A stretch of 42,424 bases of DNA from Ectocarpus siliculosus. Lineage: Eukaryota; Sar; Phaeophyceae; Ectocarpales; Ectocarpaceae. Below are positions 1-11,616 of this stretch, one piece after another (positions within the stretch are counted from its first letter, which is position 1; every line of letters starts with the position of its first letter). The notes below the pieces were generated by a model. It searched no databases, had not been told where the DNA came from, and saw only the letters and a list, made by a program, of their open reading frames with translations. A program made the position numbers and the translations under genes. Where the stretch lies: contig FN649737.1 of assembly GCA_000310025.1 (NCBI GenBank), forward strand, positions 2,374,487-2,416,910. The letters are read 5' to 3'.

Positions 1-98
1 GCATAATTTCACTTGGTTATGTATGGGTACCCATGGTACCCCATGGGCATTGCCTATGGTGCCCGTGGGTACCCACGGGGTAATTTCACTTGGTTATG
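1..98. repeat. GGTACC/CCATGG palindrome satellite with flanking direct repeat
   Basis: Overlapping palindromic words (GGTACC, CCATGG, and CCGTGGGTACCCACGG at about 64-79) fill 25-80. They lie between two copies of the 18-bp word taatttcacttggttatg at 4-21 and 81-98, giving a 77-bp offset. The left edge of the array is cut by the window. A related array without that direct repeat lies at 11617-11741. No coding potential is seen. Confidence 0.75.
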
Positions 99-240
99 GG
101 CGAATGTATCAAACATCTGCACCGAGACAAAGAAATAAACGGAAAACCCCGACGCAATGAAGAGGGCCGCCGGGCGGGAAAGCTTCGGGTATGGTTTGAA
201 ACCCTTTTGTCACCTGAACGGGCACGCACTAATGCGTGTA

Positions 241-444
241 CAGATGGCGCCCGCACTTAAGAACATCTTAATTTGCGTGAGGCTGGGGTTCTTAGTTGCC
301 TGTTGAGGCTGCGAATGGCCATTATATAGGTTTTAGTGTGAGGTTCTTAACGGGGACCACTAAAATACGCTCATGTTCATGAGTTTTGGATTTTTTGAGC
401 CTCATGTTCTTAACAGGTAGGTTCTGAAGTGCGGGCGCCATCTG
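241..444. mobile_element. MITE family A, intact copy
   Basis: A 204-bp non-autonomous element. Its left end (cagatggcgcccgcacttaa) and right end (reverse complement begins cagatggcgcccgcacttca) form near-perfect terminal inverted repeats of about 25 bp. It is flanked by TA on both sides (239-240 and 445-446), as expected for a Tc1/mariner-type target duplication. The interior carries repeated 'gttctta' words. A diverged relative lies at 27361-27583. It encodes no transposase. Confidence 0.8.
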
Positions 445-446
445 TA

Positions 447-1860
447 TACTACCTCGGGGAGAGATAAATAAAGTAAGGAACAGAACGCCATTTGGCCTGC
501 GGGTTCGCTTCGGCGACGATATGAAACCCGGTATGTCGTGACCATCTCGCGTCCACGTGGTTGAAACCCCCTTACGCTTCTTGGGGCGGGGTCGCTTCTG
601 CCACGACCTGAATCCCTTACCCCTTGCTGAATATGCCCCATATTCGGAACTATTTGGCTCGGTCCTGAAGAACCACGAAGGAAACACTAACATACGTAAT
701 GACGCCACAAAAAACGATGTTGTGAAAAAATATATGAAGCCAAACACAGCACCATAGAAAATCCACGCTCGACACCTTCACCACGAACTATTCGTCAACC
801 CTAAGCGATATGCCCTTGTTGTCTTTGTGGAGACTGTAGTGCTTGATGTTTAGATGCTTGTTATCTCTCACACTCGGTTGGGGGGAAAGAGCAGGGAGTG
901 CCACGCGCACGCCAGCTGACAGCAGCTGGCGTGGGGGCTCCGCACAATCATTCTCTGGTCGTACTACCCAACGCATACCTATGTGCAGTGCACCTGAAAC
1001 AGTCATCTCGTCTACAGATCCGACTACATACGCACTCACACGAACACGAACTCCGTATCGGGCATCGTAAAATATCGTCGTTACGCTGTGTACGACGCAA
1101 CAAGGAAAAAAGGTTTCGTCGGAACCAAGATATTGACAAGAAGTCGGAACCACGATGTTGACATACGCACGGCACATATCGTCCCGAGAACAGACAACAC
1201 CCCCGCCAGGAAGGAAACCCATACCGGGAAAAGTTGGCAATTTACAATGTCAACCGTGCAATGGGATAAAAAAAACCCGACAACAACGTCAACCCATTAG
1301 AGTAATCCCACTGTAGTAAGAAACGTCGCCGATCAAAGTGACATGACGCAGCTAGATAAGATGAAGCAACCTAAACGGCTCGAATGTACGTAAAGCAGCC
1401 CCATTAGGCAGCGCGAATGGTGTAACCATAACCAAGTGCATCCTTCAGCCCATCACCCCAGGACATCTGTGCGGGTGGAATTCCTCTCTGCTAGGTAGAG
1501 AGCACCAGGGAACTCGGATCGGTAGGAATGTTGGCCCACTCTCGACACACCGTAGGAGGACGAAAAAGATGGCAGCGGGAGCTGTGCGGTTCCTGACGTC
1601 TACAACCTGCCGTTCCGGATGTATGTGTTGTACGTGCTTCGCTAACGGTCAAAGGTCGGGTGCTGGGACAACAGCTTTTTGGTGAGCAGGAGCTCGTTCT
1701 TGAAGCAGATGTTGTTGTCCAAGACGAAACGGTTCAGCACCTTTGGTATGCGCATGGGTACATGTCGAAACCCTGGCCAGCAAGAGAGGCATGCGTTTCA
1801 GAACAAGTGTGGGTAGTTAACGTAGTTGGAGGTACTTAGCCTTAATGGATGAAACAACAC
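447..1860. other. No recognisable feature
   Basis: Short open frames occur on both strands, but none has a recognisable motif, convincing splice structure or codon pattern. A small inverted word (ccagctgacagcagctgg) sits near 911-928. The stretch is probably decayed repeat DNA between the MITE and the transposase fragments. Confidence 0.4.
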
Positions 1861-1916
1861 GGATTACGAGTGAGACAGCGAGTAAAAGACATCAACGGGG
1901 GGCTGTAATGACGGTG

Positions 1917-4900
1917 TTAACCAGAAACTGCTATTGGTTCGACGCAGGGTGTATCTGACGCACCGCTTAGCCACCCGTTGTTGGACTCGGCGATGGAGGA
2001 GTTCCAGCAGAACTCGGGTGGGTCTTGCTGCAAGTTCCACAGAAGAGGGTTGTTGTAGTCGTTTGGGTTGTTGAGGATAGAGCACCCAAGCTCCGTATGG
2101 CCCCGATAATGGAACCTGCCGGCGTCCACAGTAACGATATGCGCACAACACGGGTATTGGGTACGGCCGGGGTATGTATGTGTTCGACGACGGTACTTCA
2201 TTCCAAGTTGGAGTTCGGACACACTGTACACGTCACCCCCAACGCCACGCAAACTACAACTTAGAACGCCCAACCTGCTGCTGTGAGCAACTTACTTACA
2301 GGGAGCACTCCCTACTTTAGGCCGAGGTGTACGTAGTCTCTCGTTGAACTGCCCCGGGTGCTTTGGAAACACAGGCCCACGTGTCACGTACCGGTCGACG
2401 ATCAGCGTCGTTCCAACCCAGGACAGATCCCCTCGGCCGCTCAGGTAGCGGTCCAGAACGCAGGCCTTGTCGTAAAAGAGGATGGTCGGGCGTCGATCCT
2501 CATCGGGAAAAATATGTTTCAGGGCCGCGTCCACATCGACACATCCTTCCGCCTCCAAGAGGGGCACTATCCCGCAGATGATCCCGCAAGACCAGCTCGC
2601 GGAAAGACTCCCCCAGCTGCTCTTCCTTCCTAGAATTGCACGGAGCATCCTCATGTCCTCAGGCTATGTTGTCGGCACACACACGCACGCAGTGACAAGG
2701 GAGGTAGGGGTTTGTGATGGTGCCGATCAATGTGGCTTAAATCCGGCTGCTCCCATGCGCGCCAGATTCGTTATGATACACTCGATACCGCCACGTTCAA
2801 CATAGGTTAAACCCGAAGCCTGCGGTGTCAGTGGGCTTCAATCGCAGGCCCTCCTACAGTGTATTCTTGGAGTACATGGTGATGTACACCCTCAACTGAT
2901 GTTGGTGTGTGGACCTTCTGCCTCAAGTCCATGCGGTGTGACAAAAAACGTTCGCGTCGTCTGCCGGGCGCTTTCCGTCCTCGCCTGAGAACCCATGTCG
3001 GAGGGTTCATCCCGGCCGGAACGCGCCTATTGTCCTGTAGCTGTGGTGGGGTTAGGAGTAGAGTGTAGGGTAAAATAGCTTGCGCTGTTGAAGGAAATAC
3101 GTTGAGGTGGGTATTTCTCGCCCGTGAAGCAGAGGGGCAGTCGATGCAAAAGCCACGGCGCTTGTGCGATAGTTTTTAGATTGGAGCGTACACACATCAC
3201 GTACGGGAGTACCTCTAACATTTGTTTTTGCTGAAGCAAAAACGGCACCCCTATCGGAGCGGTTTTCCATAAAAAACTTCCAAAAATAAAGAACGCGAGG
3301 GGAAAGGAGTAACAGTTATTGGGGTTCTGTAAAGCGGGCCAGATGAAGGAGGAGGACCCCAAGCAGCTCTGTACCTTCGAAGAAGTCCAAAGACTCTTCT
3401 TTAGACTCACGACGAAACACGTACTTGAGAGGTAGTTGAGAAGCCCTCCCGAACCCTCTGGTGATGTAAAGACGATATCATGTCGGTAACCAATCACAGA
3501 TTATGCCACCGCCGCGATGGTTGTTTATGCAGAAACCCCACATCAAAAACGCTTCGTCGTAAATTGCTGTTTTGTCCTAAAGGCGGGTGGGCGTAGCATG
3601 CGTTGATTCTACGACACCTCCTGGTCCAAGAAGCGCGCTCGCTGTGCAGCAGTCCACGTAACCTCCCGGTTCCTTCTGTTGAACTCGTCCTCCTGTGCCT
3701 TGTGTGCAGCAGCGTGGTCCTCGCAGTATCTGCCATTCAAAGATCACAAAGGATCACGAAAAGACCTCGGCGTATCTTGATTATTGTTGCCTTCCTACGA
3801 TACGCAGTTTGTGTTGGTTGTCGTTTGACTGGTCTCGCAGTGTATGGAAGACGTAGCTGGTTACGTTATGCATGCTGTTGGTGAGCCTCTGTGTCACGAA
3901 AACCTCAGCCATCGATCTAGCGTTGTACAAGCGGCACGCCTTACTATCCCAGAAAGCTAATCGACGGCGCAGCTGCCATCGTTTTTCCTCATACCGATAC
4001 GTCGATTAACGCGTGTCTCAGCAAGCGTGATGAACTTGGGCATGACGCTACCTTTCAGGTAGCTTTAGCGACACGTATTGAACGTTGGTTGTGGTGATGA
4101 TGCACGAGTACGTGTAGCCTAGCGGCAAGGGCTTGGGACAGGGCTTCGGACGAGGGTTAGCTACTAGGGAATCGTGCTCAACCGTGTCTTCGCTTGACAC
4201 TAAGTTGCAACGTACGTCTGCGTGGAGTGAAGCCCTTCAATGTCACGGTCACACTTGTAGAAAGAGCACTGGCTTGTGAAGGCGCGGGACGTTTGAAGGA
4301 GAGGGTGGTGTCGAGTTATATTTTGTGGGATCAACAGGCGTTACAAACGACGTTGATGGTTGGTCTGTGTGTGAGCTGGGCAAACAGGAAAAATTCCGGG
4401 AACCATGCGACAACAAAGGAGTGTGTGTACGGGGACGTTCAAGTAACACTTAGCGCCCCCACCCACGGCGCCTCGAAAGGCAGGTCCATGTGAAACACAC
4501 GGCAGCGCCAACTAACGGCGAGAACATCGAAATGCGCCTAACAAAGTCCCGGCAATACGCATCATTTAAGAATAATATCATCTACCCGCTGCTGTGCAAC
4601 GTCCTTGGCAGTGTTTGGAGCGGACGAACCCAAACCGACGAGCGGAAGGTATGGATAGCGGCGACGAAGTATGAGACTGTCTTGCGACACCAGAATAAAA
4701 CGAGCCAAGAGTACGGCATTCTCCGCCGAAAAAAAACACTTGCAGACCTTGAAGAATCGCGTGGATGTATTGCCATCTATCGCGGCCGCCTGTGTCCAGA
4801 AGTCCTGTCCCTCTATGGGAGTGTATTTCCGGCACTGATCACAAGCGTGATCTACCCACGGGGAGTCCCTCCAGTACCTGTCGTTGAGCTCCTCCTCGAC

Positions 4901-5119
4901 ACGACGTAGCCCCGCCCAACTATTGCATCCTGACTGCTCACCTCTCTGATCAAACACATCGACAGCCTTGGGATCCCTTGGCTTGAGTGCCTGGCCCGGC
5001 AATGCGTACCACTTGTGTGGACCTTGCACGCAATCATAACGGAGAAAGTTTGAGTAACGGCAAGCAAGACGAAGAACTTGAGTCAGTTGCCAGCACGATA
5101 GCTGAAGGCGACTCGCCAT
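1917..5119 (-). pseudogene. KDZ-like (Kyakuja-Dileera-Zisupton) transposase remnant
   Basis: Three minus-strand blocks in the right order resemble the cysteine-rich plus KDZ transposases of fungi and other eukaryotes. Block 1 (4562-5119) has W..HACDQCRKYT followed by AAAIDGN, like the family's Cys-rich N-terminal part. Block 2 (2292-2654) has ILFYDKACVLDRYL then TTLIVDRY, like the conserved 'FYD.AC ... VDRFH' core. Block 3 (1917-2273) has FHYRGHTELGC, NNPNDYN and WNSSIAESNNGWLSG, like the 'CNP ... FNSSI.E..N.WL' end. The frame changes between blocks, and about 1.9 kb between blocks 1 and 2 gives no recognisable match. The VDRY and HYRGH parts, normally adjacent, are about 200 bp apart, suggesting an insertion. 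The element is clearly non-functional. Assignment is from remembered family motifs, not a search. Confidence 0.5.
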
Positions 5120-5149
5120 CGGTTGTCGGTTCTGTGTGAATAACCCTCC

Positions 5150-6180
5150 GTGCTGTAGAGGACGCGCGGTCGTTCGTGTAACCGCTAAGGCTTGTCAAAC
5201 ATCTCCCACCCCGGGTAGGTGTCCCACCCCTTGCGTAATGACAGAGGAAAGACAAGAAGAAACAAACGATTGACTACTGCCAAATAAAAGGCTCGCACGC
5301 ATGTCCCCTGCTCGGCGCTCCCTTATCCTTCCTACGAGAAGTTACTGTTAACCTATACGCGGTCGGATTGGGATTGGGTACTAATTTTTGTTCGCCGTCG
5401 ATGGGAAATGTATTCCAATGCGGGGAGAGGTCTGCTGTGTTGTCACAACAGAATACAACATGTTGCAGTAAGGGGACAACGCAACTTTCTTACCAACATC
5501 ATTTGCGGCCTTAAGCACGGCGTATATCTCCCAGCACTGCAGGAGCTCTGAACCCAGGAGGCGCAACTCCCGGCCGCCGCCGACGTCCGCGGCGGCCGTG
5601 TTGGAGTGCAGTTCAGCGTAGGAGTTGAAGCCCGCCCTGTCAGATATGCAACATAGCAGCGATGTGTGCCACAGTAACCCACAGAGGGATGCTGGATCCT
5701 CTCCTCAGGAGTACCCTAGGCGACCAAATTTACCAGGGGCCGACATACGATAGAGAATTGGTAGAGTGGCTAACCAAGCTGAAGCCATCGACTGCGGTTG
5801 CGATTACTTGGTCGGCATGTACGTCCGCCCCTTCTTTTAACAAGCCACGACAACATGCACGGCGTCAGGATGCTGTCGATTTCCGCGGACTTATGGTCCG
5901 CTAGCGGGCAATCACTTGTTCGCATGTTGCCGCCGAGTCACTTGCGTGTATTTCGGGCCAAGGATTGATTCGATTCGCCCATGGACGGAGTGGTGTGGCC
6001 GGCCACCGTTGAGGTGATGTCGTTCGTAATCTCGGATTTGAGACGCATCTAGATTTCGGAACGAAATCGGGAAGAGTCAGATATTCCAGAAAGGATGTTG
6101 GAAAATGACCCCACCTAGTTTAATCCCCCTTTTCTCTCCCGAAATACGCCGGAGCTACCGAGGAGAAAGGATATATTTGA
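5150..6180. other. Intergenic, possibly transposon-derived
   Basis: No firm gene is seen. On the minus strand at about 5381-5682 two overlapping frames together give a protein-like stretch (for example ELLQCWEIYAVLKAANDVGKK) that could be a further piece of the decayed element to the left. A plus-strand open frame at 5662-5904 has no recognisable motif. The region directly before 6191 would hold the promoter of the recombinase gene, but no TATA-like or other site is convincing. Confidence 0.3.
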
Positions 6181-6190
6181 GAGTCGTAAC

Positions 6191-6750
6191 ATGCCGCCTC
6201 GCAACACGCGGCGCTCCACGGCGGCGACTTCGGCGGCTGCTTCTTCTACAACGGCTTCCTCAGCGGCGGCGCCTGCTTCCTCAGCGGCTGCTTCCCCGGC
6301 GGCGGCTGCCGTGGCCCCAGCGGCTGCCAGCGCGCCGATGGGACCGCTTTCCCCGCCTCCACCTTGGCTGCCTCCCCGGCCCGACCGCCAGACGGCCGCG
6401 TTTGTGGACGCGACCACGGCGGCCTACGCTCTGCCGTGCTACACGGCGCTGGTGCCGGGAGCAGGGGCAACGCTGGACCTTGGGCGGGTAATCGACCGCA
6501 ACCGGCTCGGTTGCGATCAGGGCACTATGGAGGAGTTGGTCCTCCGTTTGGGTGAGGTGGCCACTCGGCTGCCGCCCCTTCCCGGGGCGGAGACCTACAC
6601 GGCAGTTTTGGCGCGCGCCAGGAAGGTGGCCACTTCGCGGGCGGGCGACAAGTCAGTTGCCTATCGCCAGGCCGAGGCGAAGAAGCTCCTGGCCGAGTAC
6701 ACTGTGGAACTCGCGCTCCGCCATGGCCGCCTCCTGCAGTCAGAAGGCTG
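6191..6750 (+). CDS. N-terminal part of tyrosine-recombinase element protein
   Basis: The open frame starting at ATG 6191 runs to 6952, but only the part up to about 6750 looks natural. It begins with an Ala/Ser/Thr/Pro-rich leader of about 60 residues. A more ordinary, probably helical region follows (for example MEELVLRLGEVATRLPPLPG and AEAKKLLAEYTVELALRHGR). It then overlaps the recombinase frame, which opens with a zinc ribbon at 6751. Going from this frame to the next needs a one-base shift or a short intron near 6730-6750. I infer that both parts belong to one protein, as in other elements where an N-terminal helical domain and zinc ribbon precede the catalytic domain. The leader is GC-rich and low complexity. 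Confidence 0.55.
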
Positions 6751-8070
6751 TGTTCGTCGTGCCAGGCGGAAAACGTGGGACATTACAACTATTGTTGGTC
6801 CTGCGGTGTTCAGCCTGCCCGCGGGCGTCCGGTACCGGGTGACCCTCAAGCGGCTCGGGTGTCGATCGATTTCGACGCGCTGCGCGCTCGTGGTGATCAG
6901 GTCCTCTCGGCCGCATCTAACCGTCGTGCTCAACAGCGCAAGTGCGCCGTAGCGGACGGGTTCGACGCTTTCATACTTTCGGCGACTGAACAACGTCGGG
7001 GTTGGAAGCAGGCGTCGGACCGAGACGTGTTTGACTATCTCTGCTTCTTGGACACACAAGGTAGTGATACCAAGTGGGTGCACGACAGGGCATGCCCTGG
7101 TGTCGGCACGACTCACGGCCGCGATTGTCTTCCAAACACGCCATGTGCTAAGCGGTATGCCGCCGCGTCCATGCAGAAAGGGATCGTGTCCAAGCTGAAG
7201 ATGGCGATGCAAGAACAGTTGGGAAAAGACAGCAGCTGGGACCCTGCCACGCGCTCGGGCAACCCCTGTTGTAGTCCTCTCGTCGACTCCTACCTCGTCT
7301 TCACGGGGGAGGAACAAAAACGTGTGGGTGTCGCTGTCAACCAGGCAGAGGATATGTTACCGCACGTCCTCATCGATCTGTTGAGGGACATGCGCTCTCG
7401 CACGCAGACTGCGTCCTCTTTGGCGGAACGTATTGAGCTCATCAGGGACGTCGCTTTGTTTTCGCTGGCGTTCGCCTCCATGCGGCGAGGCCATGATCTC
7501 TCCTTCACTATGGGATCGCAAGTTCTGCGGTTGCCCGCGGGGCAGGGTCTGATTTTCAACTTCCAGTTTGGCAAGACCCTCCGGGACTCTGTTGATGCCG
7601 TGGTCGTGCGTCCGGACGTCGCTTGCCCGTCTATTTGTGCGGTGAGCAATGTTACGGCCTACATCAGTGCGGCGGAGCGTATTGGCTGGGATTTGTCCCA
7701 AGGGCATCTGTTTCCTATCGTTCTGCTGGATGGAACTCGGGGCTGCGCTCCGCTTACGGCGGTTCAGATGACGGCTGCCCTACAAGGGAATTTGCGAGCG
7801 GCGGGACTGCCGCACCGCTACACTATGCACTCGTTCCGCGTCGGAGGTTCTGTAGCGCAGTCGCTTGACGGAACGGCGGTGGACGCTATCATGAAAATTG
7901 CCGGGTGGCGTACGGAGAGTGTAGCGAAGCGATATGTTGGCGCCACTACTAGTGTGGGGGCAACGGGTTCCAAGAGGACCCGTAGCGAGCTGTACGCAGA
8001 CTCAAACGCGTTGCCGTTGTCGGCTGACTTCACATGCGATTTCTCTGCGTGTGCTCGCCGCGAAAAATGA
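6751..8070 (+). CDS. Tyrosine recombinase (Crypton-like YR element)
   Basis: This should encode a DNA strand-exchange enzyme that cuts through a tyrosine and moves a DNA element as a circle. A zinc ribbon opens the frame: C-x2-C at 6751-6762 and C-x2-C at 6793-6804. The catalytic domain has the full family signature, numbered from codon 6775: Arg in MRRGHDL (about 237-238), H-x-x-R in MHSFRVGG (H352, R355), W378 in AGWR, and the nucleophile Y387 in KRYVG. All key residues are present, so this part may still be active. An automatic caller would start at GTG 6775, but that falls inside the zinc ribbon; the true start is probably ATG 6191 in the neighbouring frame. It lies just upstream of the broken FNIP-like gene. 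Crypton-like membership is an inference from the domain layout. Confidence 0.8.
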   Translation, partial: CSSCQAENVGHYNYCWSCGVQPARGRPVPGDPQAARVSIDFDALRARGDQVLSAASNRRAQQRKCAVADGFDAFILSATEQRRGWKQASDRDVFDYLCFLDTQGSDTKWVHDRACPGVGTTHGRDCLPNTPCAKRYAAASMQKGIVSKLKMAMQEQLGKDSSWDPATRSGNPCCSPLVDSYLVFTGEEQKRVGVAVNQAEDMLPHVLIDLLRDMRSRTQTASSLAERIELIRDVALFSLAFASMRRGHDLSFTMGSQVLRLPAGQGLIFNFQFGKTLRDSVDAVVVRPDVACPSICAVSNVTAYISAAERIGWDLSQGHLFPIVLLDGTRGCAPLTAVQMTAALQGNLRAAGLPHRYTMHSFRVGGSVAQSLDGTAVDAIMKIAGWRTESVAKRYVGATTSVGATGSKRTRSELYADSNALPLSADFTCDFSACARREK

Positions 8071-8239
8071 AGAAAGTTTGGGTGGGCGAGACCTAGCTTA
8101 GAGGCGTGAGTGGTCAATAACTAAGATGTGACAGATCGGATAATTAACAAGAAAGTAATGGGCGGGATCACAGGCCGGCGCAGGAGGCCTCACCCAACCA
8201 AATCCAATACTTACATCGAATGATCTGAGTAAGGGATAA

Positions 8240-9219
8240 GAATACAACAGGATCCGGCTGCGAGAGCCGCTTCAACCAGCCACTCGAAAGTATCAGTATG
8301 CCTCCTAATTTGAAGCAACTTTCGCTAGAAAGCACATTCAACAGGTCCATCGAAGGTGTGACTTTCGTAGATTCCATCGAGGACATTCGTCTAGGAGGAT
8401 GCTTCAACCAGCCAATCGCCGCAGTCCGGTGGCCCAGTAGCTTGCAACGTTTGGCGTTTGGTACGTGCTTTGACCAGCTGTTGATCGGCTATCATTGGCC
8501 GGATGCATTGATCGATCTGACGGCCGGTGATGCGTTCCAGCAGAACCTGCTAGACGTTATCTGGCCTGGTTAGCTGCAGTATCTCACCTTGGGGGGTGCG
8601 TGGAACGGGGGTCTGAGGCCTCCTGTGGTACTCCCTGCCACGCTCAAGGTCCTACGGTTGGGGGGGAGTTTCAACAGCCCAATACAAGGCATGCAGTTGC
8701 CTGAGGGGGTGTAGGAGGTGTCGTTCGCCTTAATATTTAACCAGAAGGTTGATGCCGTTCATTGACCCAGGAACTTGCATAGACTTGTGTTCCCGGATGA
8801 TTTCGACGACATGGTTTCCGTAGAACGCGCTAAGTGGCCGTCCACGCTAGAAGCTTTCGAGTTTGGGTCAGGCTGCGGGTGGCGTGTAAGCGACACCACT
8901 TGGCCTACGAGCCTAAATACGCTGGTGCTTGGGGGTAAGTTCAACACGAAGGTTTTCACCTTGCAGTGGCCGCCTGGATTGGAGTCGCTTGCCTTCGGGG
9001 GATCATTCAATCACTCTCGAGTCATGTTGGGCTCCTACCCTGAAGGAGTTGTCGTTTGGCAAACGCTTCCAACAACCACTGTCAGGCGTACGTTGGCCGA
9101 AGGCTATAGTCGAACTGAGGTTTGACGAGATGTCTACAGGTGACGGTTTTACGTGTGGTTGCATGTGGCCAAGGTCGCTGAAGAGGGTTCAGTTTAGAGA
9201 TGCATCTTTGACTCGTTGA
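8240..9219 (+). pseudogene. FNIP/LRR-like repeat protein, broken
   Basis: At least ten degenerate repeats of about 24 residues follow the pattern L..L.FG..FNQP...V.WP.S, for example CFNQPIAAVRWPSSLQRLAF. This is the pattern of FNIP-type leucine-rich repeats, known in Dictyostelium, brown algae and giant viruses, and often joined to F-box or kinase domains. The frame is interrupted by in-frame stops at 8571 (TAG), 8712 (TAG) and 8763 (TGA). A frame change near 9022 lets the repeats continue in the 8929-9219 frame. No start codon or partner domain is visible. Repeat identity is seen in the sequence; the function of the intact ancestor (protein binding) is inferred. Confidence 0.75.
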
Positions 9220-9444
9220 AAGGATAAACACTTGAAGCGCGCAGTACTATGGGGGGAAATGCCTGGTGGTGGCCAGCTCCATACTTCGTGATGAATGATC
9301 GTGGTTTTGTAGACAAGGGCACTCGAGCTCGCTCTGGCACGGTGGGGTGAAGAGGTTTACGAATGGCGCCCCGTGCATGTTCCGACGCGGGGTATTCCCT
9401 GGTTTTCTTTGTGGGACTTCAGTCGTTCGTGTTGTGCCACGTTT

Positions 9445-9600
9445 GTTTCTCGCAGTTGTTTGGTGTTTTCAATCGAAGTATCGAACGACTTATTACCATC
9501 ATCGGGTCCTCATGGGTTTTTCTCTCTCGCAGTTGTTGAGTGTTTTCAATCGAAGTATGGAACGACTTACTACCATCAGCGGGTCCTCCAAGGTTATTCT
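9445..9600. repeat. 77-bp tandem duplication
   Basis: Two adjacent copies of a unit containing cgcagttgtt, gtgttttcaatcgaagtat and cgggtcctc start at about 9451 and 9528, 77 bp apart, with few differences. No convincing gene is associated. Confidence 0.7.
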
Positions 9601-9619
9601 CTGCCACAATGGAAGTAAC

Positions 9620-11600
9620 ATCCTTGCGGCTGCCTGCTTCATTTACAGTGGTCGGTACCTGTTGCCATGTTCTCGTATGTATACCGTGTATCGGCAAGAG
9701 CGTCCGCGGGTGTGTTTTCGGTGAAAGGCTTCAAGGTGACGACAACCGCGTACGTACATGACCATTTTTGCACGGCCTTCCCAGGTTTCTATAGGTGGCG
9801 TCCAACTTGGTATGGCGACAGTACTCCCATTTTCGTCGTGAGACGTATACGACACTTTTCATTGTACGCAGAGTAATAAAATGTACACTTTCAGTATCGT
9901 TTTTCCGTACAACTACAACCATCCAAGGCTACACAGGAGGGGGTTAACACCGGTGTGTGTGTGGACAAGAAATATCCAATCCTTGTCGGCAGCTCCTGCG
10001 TACGGCAACGAACAGCACGTATTACAAGTAATTTAGCGTTCGATGTCCCTTGTAAGTACCAAAGCACGTGGTTCAGCCTTGTAGCCGGTCACGAGGAAAA
10101 CTTGACCCACAGCTTCACGCACGAGGTGTTGTGACGGAAAGAGAGGCTCGGATTTGGGATGGATCTCGTGACTTGAGCGGGTCTCTCTAGGCATAGGCTT
10201 GTGGCTATTCGTGGCCACAAGTCCATGGTTGTGTGTATAGGAAGGGAGTCACGCTCTCCAGAATGATTACCAAAAGCTACCGACCTGATGGTAGCAGCCT
10301 CTCGATCGGTACCGAGTTCAAAGATGCGCGCTTGAACAGCGGTAGAGAAAGCCTAGATGTAGGCTTGTGGAGCGTGGAGAAGGTCTCCAGTCGTGGATAC
10401 GGTATGCACTTTGATTATTGCTGAGCACTGGATGCCAACAGGAAGTGAGCTTCGTGGGGCAGCACGAAGCTCGAGACAAGGGGTTCCGCAATGGTGCGGA
10501 ACTGTCAACACCACCCTATGGGAACGACGCTAATCCCGAAGGGTGCAACTCCCTGTAACCGTAAACTATGTAACCGTAACAGTGTTGCGACACGTCATTC
10601 CATGCACACTGTTCGTGGCTGCCAACCTCCGTGAGAGGTTGTGCCAGCGGACTCCCGCCTCTTCTTGCACGAGGACGACGACAAGAGTGCCCAGGACAAC
10701 AAAAGCAATCTTTGGGAAGATGTGGCGCATAGAACCCTCCGTTGACAAGGCCCCTCACGCATGAATATTTTCTACCACGAGCATTATTACCTTTTTTTTT
10801 TCTCGTTTTATCCAAAGAACACACCACACTTATTCCATTCGCCGTACACTGCGACACAACCCCAAACAATCACACACATGATCTACGTTATTACCAAAGT
10901 TGGGTGCACACGCTCAGCCTAGTTGAACTGCTGCGCAGCGTATCACCGTGCCCGCCGCAAAGTCTAAAAGGCCAACGGTGCTGTCGATGGACTCTGCGGT
11001 GACGGTTGGGGCGGCAGCAGCAATGGAATCAGCATGATGTACAAGTTGTGGCCATGAACAAAAGCGGAGAGTCGAGTTATTCGCTGTTGGTACGTACACC
11101 AAGGCTGTAAACTGCGACCGGGGCGGCAACTCACGGGCGCTAACCCTCAAGTGCCCCCGATACCCCTTCGCTGGGGGGGACGCGACCCCGACCATAATGC
11201 CATCTGACTAGAGTAGCGTTTCCGGCTACCTGCCCTTGGTAGCTGATGACCTTCCGCTTGAAATACGTGCTCTGGGATCTTTACACTTCGTATATACACA
11301 TTTCCTCCGTCAGTTATGCCTTCAATATGTTGCTAGGTGATGGATCATCGCCTTTCTTTGTCATGGGCGGTAAGCATAGCGCAGGTATGCATCCAGTTTA
11401 CGCGAGGTTGAACGGTAAGGACAGGTGCCGCAGGTGAATGGCTTACGAGTACCAGCCATGCGCAGTGTTGCATCGCGTTACCCGCTGCGTGCCCCCGAGA
11501 AAGAGAGTGACTGCCGAGAGGAAGAAAATGCCTGGTGCCGAACCCAAAGTGTCCACAACCACGAGTACGTACGCATACATCTAACAGAGGGAGTTTTGCA
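9620..11600. other. No recognisable gene
   Basis: Short open frames only, none with a known motif. A minus-strand frame at 10914-11195 has ordinary amino-acid composition but no start context, splice partners or domain I can name. A small hairpin (ttccgcaatggtgcggaa) lies near 10484-10501. The stretch is otherwise featureless to my reading. Confidence 0.35.
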
Positions 11601-11616
11601 ATTTCCACCGTCGTTA

